A stretch of DNA of 64,000 bases, taken from the NCBI RefSeq assembly GCF_001029285.1, contig NZ_LDZY01000007.1, forward strand, positions 124,001-188,000. Reading direction: 5' to 3'. The stretch's first letter is position 1; each line of letters begins with the position of its first letter. Shown piece by piece: positions 59,992 through 64,000 of this stretch. A program made the translations under genes and the position numbers. The stretch comes from Desulfosporosinus acididurans (GTDB lineage Bacteria; Bacillota; Desulfitobacteriia; Desulfitobacteriales; Desulfitobacteriaceae). Under the pieces are notes generated by a model. That model searched no databases. It saw nothing but the letters and a program-made list of their open reading frames with translations, and was not told where the DNA came from.

Positions 59992-60771
59992 ATGAGCTAT
60001 CCAATCGAACAAAACTTTATCCCTGGTCTACCGAAAGAGCCCTACAATGACGGCGTTGGAAACTATGTTGGTGTTATTGGTCATTCGACGGCCAATAATG
60101 GAGACTCCGCTGATGGTGAGCGAAACTATGAGGTAACTACTTGGCAGAACGCGTTCGTTCACGCCTTTGTAGATGACCGGAAAATCCTCCAAGTCGCTGA
60201 CTTCAACTATCTCTGTTATGGTGCTGGGCATTCTGCAAACCATTTAGGGTATGTCCAAGTAGAATTGTGCCAAACTACTGATCCGGTTAAGTTCCAAGCT
60301 GCTTACGAGAAGTATGTTTGGTTGCTGGCAAAGCTCCTATATAATAGGAAGCTTTCTGTTGTGGATGGGATAACTTTGATGTCTCATGCTCAAGTTTCAG
60401 CTAAGTGGCATGAGACAACACACCAAGACCCAATAGAATATCTGGCAAGCCACGGAAAAACATGGGCTGATTTGGTCGCTGATGTTACGGCTCAATACAA
60501 ATTGATGGAGGAGGAAGATAGCGTGTTAAACGTTGCAGTTTTATTATTTACGAAGGACGATTTCTGGAGTGGGAATGATGTGGCGGTGAAGAATGGAAAC
60601 TGCGCCTTGTTTATTAGAACAGCTAACCAGTCTGTTCCGGCTGAGGCCAAAAGTGCCAAACAATTAATCGTTGTGGGAGGCCCGAGTACGGGGCATCCGA
60701 ACGAAGTGCTCTTGTCAGGTAAGGATAAATATGCCACAGCTGCGGCGGTTGCCAAGTATTTAGGACAATAA
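59992..60771 (+). CDS. N-acetylmuramoyl-L-alanine amidase (endolysin)
   Basis: This 259-aa lysin cuts the amide bond between MurNAc and L-Ala. The Amidase_2 zinc site is formed by VIGHSTANNGD (His near 31), a central CYGAGHSANH region, and LMSHAQVSAKWHETTHQDP (His near 127 and 141). The last 85 residues (AVLLFTKDDFWSGNDVAVKN, QLIVVGGPSTGHPNEVLLSG, DKYATAAAVAKYL) resemble the cell-wall-binding repeat 2 family. No signal peptide, so it needs the holin. Confidence 0.92.
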   Translation: MSYPIEQNFIPGLPKEPYNDGVGNYVGVIGHSTANNGDSADGERNYEVTTWQNAFVHAFVDDRKILQVADFNYLCYGAGHSANHLGYVQVELCQTTDPVKFQAAYEKYVWLLAKLLYNRKLSVVDGITLMSHAQVSAKWHETTHQDPIEYLASHGKTWADLVADVTAQYKLMEEEDSVLNVAVLLFTKDDFWSGNDVAVKNGNCALFIRTANQSVPAEAKSAKQLIVVGGPSTGHPNEVLLSGKDKYATAAAVAKYLGQ

Positions 60772-60789
60772 AAAAGGGGGGCATTATTA

Positions 60790-61212
60790 ATGTTAAGCTT
60801 TATCCTTGCGTCAAAAGTTCTCGTTACCCTTGAAACTGTACTCAGTCTAATTCTGGCGGATTTCATTTTTGGAGTGTTGCTTTCGCTTAGAAACAGCAAT
60901 TTTAGTTTCAGTAAGCTGCCTCAATTTGTTGAAACGAGCTTGGTGCCCTATATTGGTGGCCTTTTGGTGTTAGCTATCTTTTCCAATGTGAACGCTGAAC
61001 TTGGGACGTTATTTTTTACTATTGCCGCCACAATTAGTGCGAAGTTCTTGGCTGATATTCTGACTAAAGCAGGGCAATTGTTTAATGGGCTTCAGATTCA
61101 AAGTCCGATCACAGTTGGCCAGCCACAGAAAAGTTTATCTATAAATACTGCGACAGATAAGCCTGGAGATGGTGCTTCAACTTCCGCGACGGAAACTACT
61201 TCAACCATATAA
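60790..61212 (+). CDS. Phage holin
   Basis: This 140-aa protein has about three membrane helices (residues 10-29 ETVLSLILADFIFGVLLSL, 51-68 and 74-90) and a hydrophilic C-terminus rich in Thr/Ser. It follows the amidase gene by 18 bp with a strong AAAAAGGGGGG site. It forms the membrane lesions that release the amidase. The exact holin class was not identified. Confidence 0.75.
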   Translation: MLSFILASKVLVTLETVLSLILADFIFGVLLSLRNSNFSFSKLPQFVETSLVPYIGGLLVLAIFSNVNAELGTLFFTIAATISAKFLADILTKAGQLFNGLQIQSPITVGQPQKSLSINTATDKPGDGASTSATETTSTI

Positions 61213-61234
61213 GTTACGCAATGATTCATTGTAC

Positions 61235-61271
61235 ATCAACCCTCATCAATTTTTTGTCGGTGAGGGTTGAT
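61235..61271 (+). terminator. Hairpin at the end of the lysis operon
   Basis: ATCAACCCTCA (61235-61245) and TGAGGGTTGAT (61261-61271) form a perfect 11-bp stem with a 15-nt loop. The downstream side is only mildly T-rich (ATAATTTTA). Confidence 0.6.
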
Positions 61272-61311
61272 ATAATTTTATGTAAGAAATTATTGATCTA
61301 AGAAAAGAGAA

Positions 61312-61341
61312 TTGATATAATTGGAACATAAGTTCGATAAT
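61312..61341 (+). promoter_or_regulatory. SOS promoter with LexA (DinR) box
   Basis: TTGATA (61312-61317) and GATAAT (61336-61341) are 18 nt apart. Between them GAACATAAGTTC (61324-61335) exactly matches the Firmicute LexA box GAAC-N4-GTTC. LexA bound here would block the promoter until DNA damage. Confidence 0.8.
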
Positions 61342-61373
61342 AAACCAAATATATGTACTAAGAGGCGATAAAA

Positions 61374-61535
61374 ATGAGAGATGTCTGTGCCGAGTGTAAT
61401 AGGAAATCCTATTGTACGGAACCCTGTGAAGAATGGTTAATTGCCCATGATCAATGTCCTGTGTGCCGGAACAAACTGTTACATATCGGAGGATGCACCG
61501 AATGTATTACGGGTGATTGGGCGAAGTGTGGTTAA
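61374..61535 (+). CDS. Small cysteine-rich protein under LexA control
   Basis: This 53-aa protein begins MRDVCAECNRKSYCTEPCEE and has ten cysteines, including CPVCRN and CTECITG. It looks like a compact double zinc-binding module. AGAGGCG lies before the ATG, and the LexA-box promoter is 33 bp upstream. It is the first gene of a two-gene SOS cassette. Its role is unknown; induction on DNA damage is inferred from the promoter. Confidence 0.65.
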   Translation: MRDVCAECNRKSYCTEPCEEWLIAHDQCPVCRNKLLHIGGCTECITGDWAKCG

Positions 61536-61536
61536 C

Positions 61537-61785
61537 ATGAAAGTCGTTATGGCTCCTATAGAAATGATTGCATGGTTCGATATCCCCGGTACACCGCGTC
61601 CGATACGCTTTCGACATGATGGCAATGTGGTTAAGGTTGAGATGATTAAAAGAATATCTGAAGAGAAACTTGCTGGAAATCGTACGAAAATTTATGAGTG
61701 CCAAAGCGAGATTCATGGGCAAATGAGAGTTTTTGAACTCAAATATGAGCTGAATACCTGTAAGTGGTTCTTGTGGAAGATATAA
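61537..61785 (+). CDS. Small protein of the LexA-controlled cassette
   Basis: This 82-aa protein begins MKVVMAPIEMIAWFDIPGTP and continues RPIRFRHDGNVVKVEMIKRI, ending ELKYELNTCKWFLWKI. It is beta-rich. I recall similar small proteins near Y-family polymerase or other SOS genes of Firmicutes, but I cannot name the family. It starts 1 bp after the previous stop, so the two are translated together. Confidence 0.65.
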   Translation: MKVVMAPIEMIAWFDIPGTPRPIRFRHDGNVVKVEMIKRISEEKLAGNRTKIYECQSEIHGQMRVFELKYELNTCKWFLWKI

Positions 61786-61903
61786 TGGATCTAAGATTTG
61801 ATGTTCGATAAGTGGGAGTTTAGCGAAACACTTTGCAATGACATTGAATACTTCTGTATCAATAGCTACTATTTTTTAGTTTAAAACACCATTTTATATT
61901 AAA

Positions 61904-62347
61904 TTAAGAATTTGGTTTTCCGAATAGATATCGCTTAATCAGATAGCCTCTAACAAGACCCGCAATTGCTGCAGCTGATGCTTGTGAATAGTTTCCAGAT
62001 GCATTTTGAATCATATATTCATTTCTCATAAAGGTTCCGAAAACAATAAAAAGTATAGCCTCAGCAAACATGCTAATAAAAACTGCTTTAATTAAGTAAT
62101 GATCGATTCCGACGAATTTAGGGGTGTAATACAAGAACAGTCCTAATATTGCGCTGTATCCTATGTGAGATAAAACTCCTAGTGCAAGGCTACCTTCCCT
62201 TATAAACATCATGCTTGTTGCCTTTGGAGCAGATATTGTAGTGAAACGAAAGTAAATCATTATTTCAGAGAATATTCCCGCAGGTATAGCACCGATTATT
62301 GATAGGAACATAGCAATCAAAGGTTTGTCAAATTTTACTTCCACCAC
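61904..62347 (-). CDS. Multi-pass membrane protein of unknown function
   Basis: The protein of about 147 aa has four hydrophobic segments (PLIAMFLSIIGAIPAGIFSE, SLALGVLSHIGYSAILGLFL, IKAVFISMFAEAILFIVFGT and a last Ala-rich one near NYSQASAAAIAGLVRGYLI). GAAGGAG precedes GTG 62347; a longer start at 62404 is possible. It is the only minus-strand gene on the right side of the prophage and may be a lysogen-expressed moron. No family recognised. Confidence 0.55.
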   Translation of the reverse strand: MVEVKFDKPLIAMFLSIIGAIPAGIFSEIMIYFRFTTISAPKATSMMFIREGSLALGVLSHIGYSAILGLFLYYTPKFVGIDHYLIKAVFISMFAEAILFIVFGTFMRNEYMIQNASGNYSQASAAAIAGLVRGYLIKRYLFGKPNS

Positions 62348-62528
62348 ATTAACTCCTTCATCGTTTTTGCTATTATCATTTCTCCTCAAGTATTTTCTAT
62401 ACACAAATTGAAAATAGTTCGGTTAAAGACTAGAGTAAGAATAACTATTAAATTACCTTCGCAAAAGACCCATTTAACAAAACTCTTATTAAATATTGAC
62501 TTGCAATACCCACCATACAAGAGCTAAC

Positions 62529-62563
62529 ATGTCCTACGACTAGCAATCGCAGGACATTTTTTT
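62529..62563. terminator. Rho-independent terminator
   Basis: ATGTCCT (62529-62535) pairs with AGGACAT (62551-62557), followed by a T-run. It isolates the recombinase gene from transcription coming from the left. Confidence 0.8.
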
Positions 62564-62611
62564 ACCACCAATATGTTCCCACAACCCTTGCTGAGGAAGG
62601 AGACGAGCCAC

Positions 62612-64000
62612 ATGAAAAAAATACGCACCATTGAGAAAGCCCCAATCTTCAATAAACCTCTCCAAAAACTCAGAGTTTGCGCTTACGTTCGCGTTTCGAC
62701 CAATCAAGCTGAGCAGCAAGAAAGCTTTTTTGCTCAAGTCCAGCATTACACTTCTTATATAAATAGCAATCCAGAATGGAGCTTTACAGGCATTTATAGT
62801 GATCAAGGTATATCCGGTAAGAACGCAGCAAAACGACCAGAGTTTATGAGGATGGTTCAGGATGCCGAGAATAAGAAGTTTGACCTGATTATTACTAAAT
62901 CAATTAGTCGCTTCGCTAGGAATACGACCGATTGTTTGGAAACCGTCCGTAAACTTAAACTACTTGGGATTGCCGTTCACTTCGAGAAGGAGGCTATTAA
63001 CACTTTAACTGCCGAAAGTGAGCTTATGTTATCCATTCTAAGCTCAGTCGCCGAGGAAGAATTAGCTTCCATCTCACAAAACATGCATTGGAGTAACCAA
63101 CGGCGTTTTAAGAAAGGGAAGTTCTCGGTCACCACCAAACGGTTTCTAGGTTATGACAAACACAAAAATGGACAACTCGTGATTAATGAAGAGCAAGCCG
63201 CCATAGTGAGACGAATTTTCAAAGACTATCTTTCAGGTCTGGGTGCTTTTCGAATCGCCAGAGGTCTTGAAGCCGACGAGATCATAAATATCTCAGGAAA
63301 TGTTAAATGGGCTGAATCAAGCATTCTAGATATCCTGAAGAACGAGAAGTACTGCGGTGACGCTCGCCTTCAAAAAACCATTACAACGGCCTTATATAAT
63401 AGGAAGAGAAATTACGGCGAAGCCCCAATGTACTATGTGAAGGATAGTCACCCAGCCATAATTAGCAGAGATGATTTTGAAAAAGTTCAGGAATTGATGG
63501 GGGCACGGGCTAAAGCGAAGGGGAATAAAGAGGGCGACCGCGAGAAATACACAAATCGATATGCTTTAACTGGAACCATTGTTTGCGGCAATTGTGGGAA
63601 TACATTTAAAAGGCATATAGATAATTGTGGTACGGTTGCGGAGTCGGTTTGTTGGATTTGCAACACCTATATAATAGGAAGAAAAAATTCTTGTGGGGTC
63701 GGGAGGATTAAAGAAGAGACCATTAAAGGCTTGTTTGTGAAAGTGTTTAACCAGCTTTATAGTAATCAGGCCAAGTTGCTAGGGGATTATAAAGCAAGGT
63801 TGGAAATGGAAAAGTTAACTGAGTTAGATAATGAGCGCATCGCGAAGTTAGATGAGGAAATTGAGAAACTCATCAAACAAGAACGGGCGCTCTTTTTAAT
63901 TGAAGAAAAGGGATATGCAGACCATAATGTAGTTAAAACTGAACACGAGGAATTAGTTAAAACATTGACCCAGCTTCAAACGGAACGATCGGATAGGATG
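62612..64000 (+). CDS. Large serine recombinase (integrase), cut by the window end
   Basis: 463 codons are open to the right edge. The N-terminal resolvase domain starts KLRVCAYVRVSTNQAEQQES (catalytic Ser about 29), with GISGKNAAKRPEF and LIITKSISRFARNTTD. The recombinase domain follows (GKFSVTTKRFLGYDKH), then the zinc ribbon (IVCGNCGNTFKRH) and a long coiled coil near the end. It would integrate and excise the prophage, and normally lies next to one attachment site, here beyond 64,000. AGGAAGGAGA (62594-62603) precedes ATG 62612. Confidence 0.95.
   Translation, partial: MKKIRTIEKAPIFNKPLQKLRVCAYVRVSTNQAEQQESFFAQVQHYTSYINSNPEWSFTGIYSDQGISGKNAAKRPEFMRMVQDAENKKFDLIITKSISRFARNTTDCLETVRKLKLLGIAVHFEKEAINTLTAESELMLSILSSVAEEELASISQNMHWSNQRRFKKGKFSVTTKRFLGYDKHKNGQLVINEEQAAIVRRIFKDYLSGLGAFRIARGLEADEIINISGNVKWAESSILDILKNEKYCGDARLQKTITTALYNRKRNYGEAPMYYVKDSHPAIISRDDFEKVQELMGARAKAKGNKEGDREKYTNRYALTGTIVCGNCGNTFKRHIDNCGTVAESVCWICNTYIIGRKNSCGVGRIKEETIKGLFVKVFNQLYSNQAKLLGDYKARLEMEKLTELDNERIAKLDEEIEKLIKQERALFLIEEKGYADHNVVKTEHEELVKTLTQLQTERSDRM

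Larger units (their letters stand above)
20236..64000 (+). mobile_element. Prophage, siphovirus-like, right end outside the window
   Basis: Nearly all genes run rightwards in the order regulation/nucleotide supply, replication, packaging, head, tail, lysis, serine recombinase. Base composition is clearly richer in GC than the left 20 kb. HK97-type capsid genes, a G/GT chaperone and a tape measure without any sheath gene indicate a long non-contractile tail. The left limit is only approximate: no attachment repeat could be matched because the other end is not in the window. Confidence 0.9.

Noticed and set aside
61441-61785. A longer start for the second SOS-cassette protein
   Set aside because: The extension overlaps the Cys-rich gene in another frame; ATG 61537, 1 bp after its stop, gives a coupled operon.
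1-64000. tRNA, rRNA and CRISPR features
   Set aside because: By eye no tRNA T-loop and acceptor combinations, rRNA segments or regularly spaced direct repeats were found. A covariance-model scan would settle it.

Overview
The window looks like chromosome of a low-GC, spore-forming, anaerobic Firmicute, most like the Desulfosporosinus/Desulfitobacterium group of Peptococcaceae. The reasons are the nickel-pincer cofactor genes larC and larB, a Spo0F-like response regulator beside a Spo0E-like phosphatase, strong AGGAGG-type ribosome binding sites, frequent TTG/GTG starts, and a prophage module typical of Clostridia (DUF2800, DUF2815, family A polymerase, VapE, VRR-NUC, SNF2 helicase). The genus is an inference from gene content only. 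I see no rRNA, tRNA or CRISPR array.

Positions 1-20,100 are an AT-rich accessory chromosome segment. After larC-larB comes a stretch of decayed DNA (2.2-3.0 kb). Next is a tight three-gene cluster that looks like a defence locus: a TIGR04141/DUF6119 protein, a Shedu-like DUF4263 nuclease and an Mrr-like PD-(D/E)XK nuclease. Small housekeeping and stress genes follow (GNAT, DUF1648, metallo-beta-lactamase fold, TfoX-N, MarR, cytosolic chemoreceptor, Hsp20). Among them sit an HNH restriction endonuclease with its DNA methyltransferase and several broken genes. The segment ends with a Spo0F/Spo0E-like pair and a leftward operon of an XRE regulator and a membrane protein.

From about 20.2 kb to the right edge is one nearly complete, higher-GC prophage of siphovirus type, transcribed rightwards. 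Its order is: regulation and nucleotide supply (cro-like HTH, class II ribonucleotide reductase, later ThyX, a MazG-like protein and DUF1599); replication and recombination (DUF2800, DUF2815, polymerase, Rha/KilAC antirepressor, VapE, VRR-NUC, SNF2 helicase); a late sigma-like regulator; DNA modification and HNH endonucleases; packaging (TerS, TerL, portal); head (prohead protease, HK97 capsid, connectors); and tail (tube, G/GT chaperone with a textbook -1 frameshift signal, tape measure, tail tip, fibre genes). Then come cargo genes (radical SAM enzyme plus permease), lysis (XhlA-like protein, amidase, holin), a LexA-controlled two-gene cassette, and a large serine recombinase cut by the window end. 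The right attachment site lies outside, and the left one could not be placed.

Most notable are: (1) a tail-region protein built of about 17 exact-length 21-residue repeats; (2) the radical SAM plus ion-transporter-like permease pair carried between tail and lysis genes; (3) a SOS cassette with the LexA box lying exactly between -35 and -10; (4) the three-gene nuclease cluster near 3-7 kb; (5) the -1 frameshift signal and the unusual C-terminal extension of the GT protein; and (6) a gene apparently broken by a C-tract indel plus a 14-bp tandem duplication.
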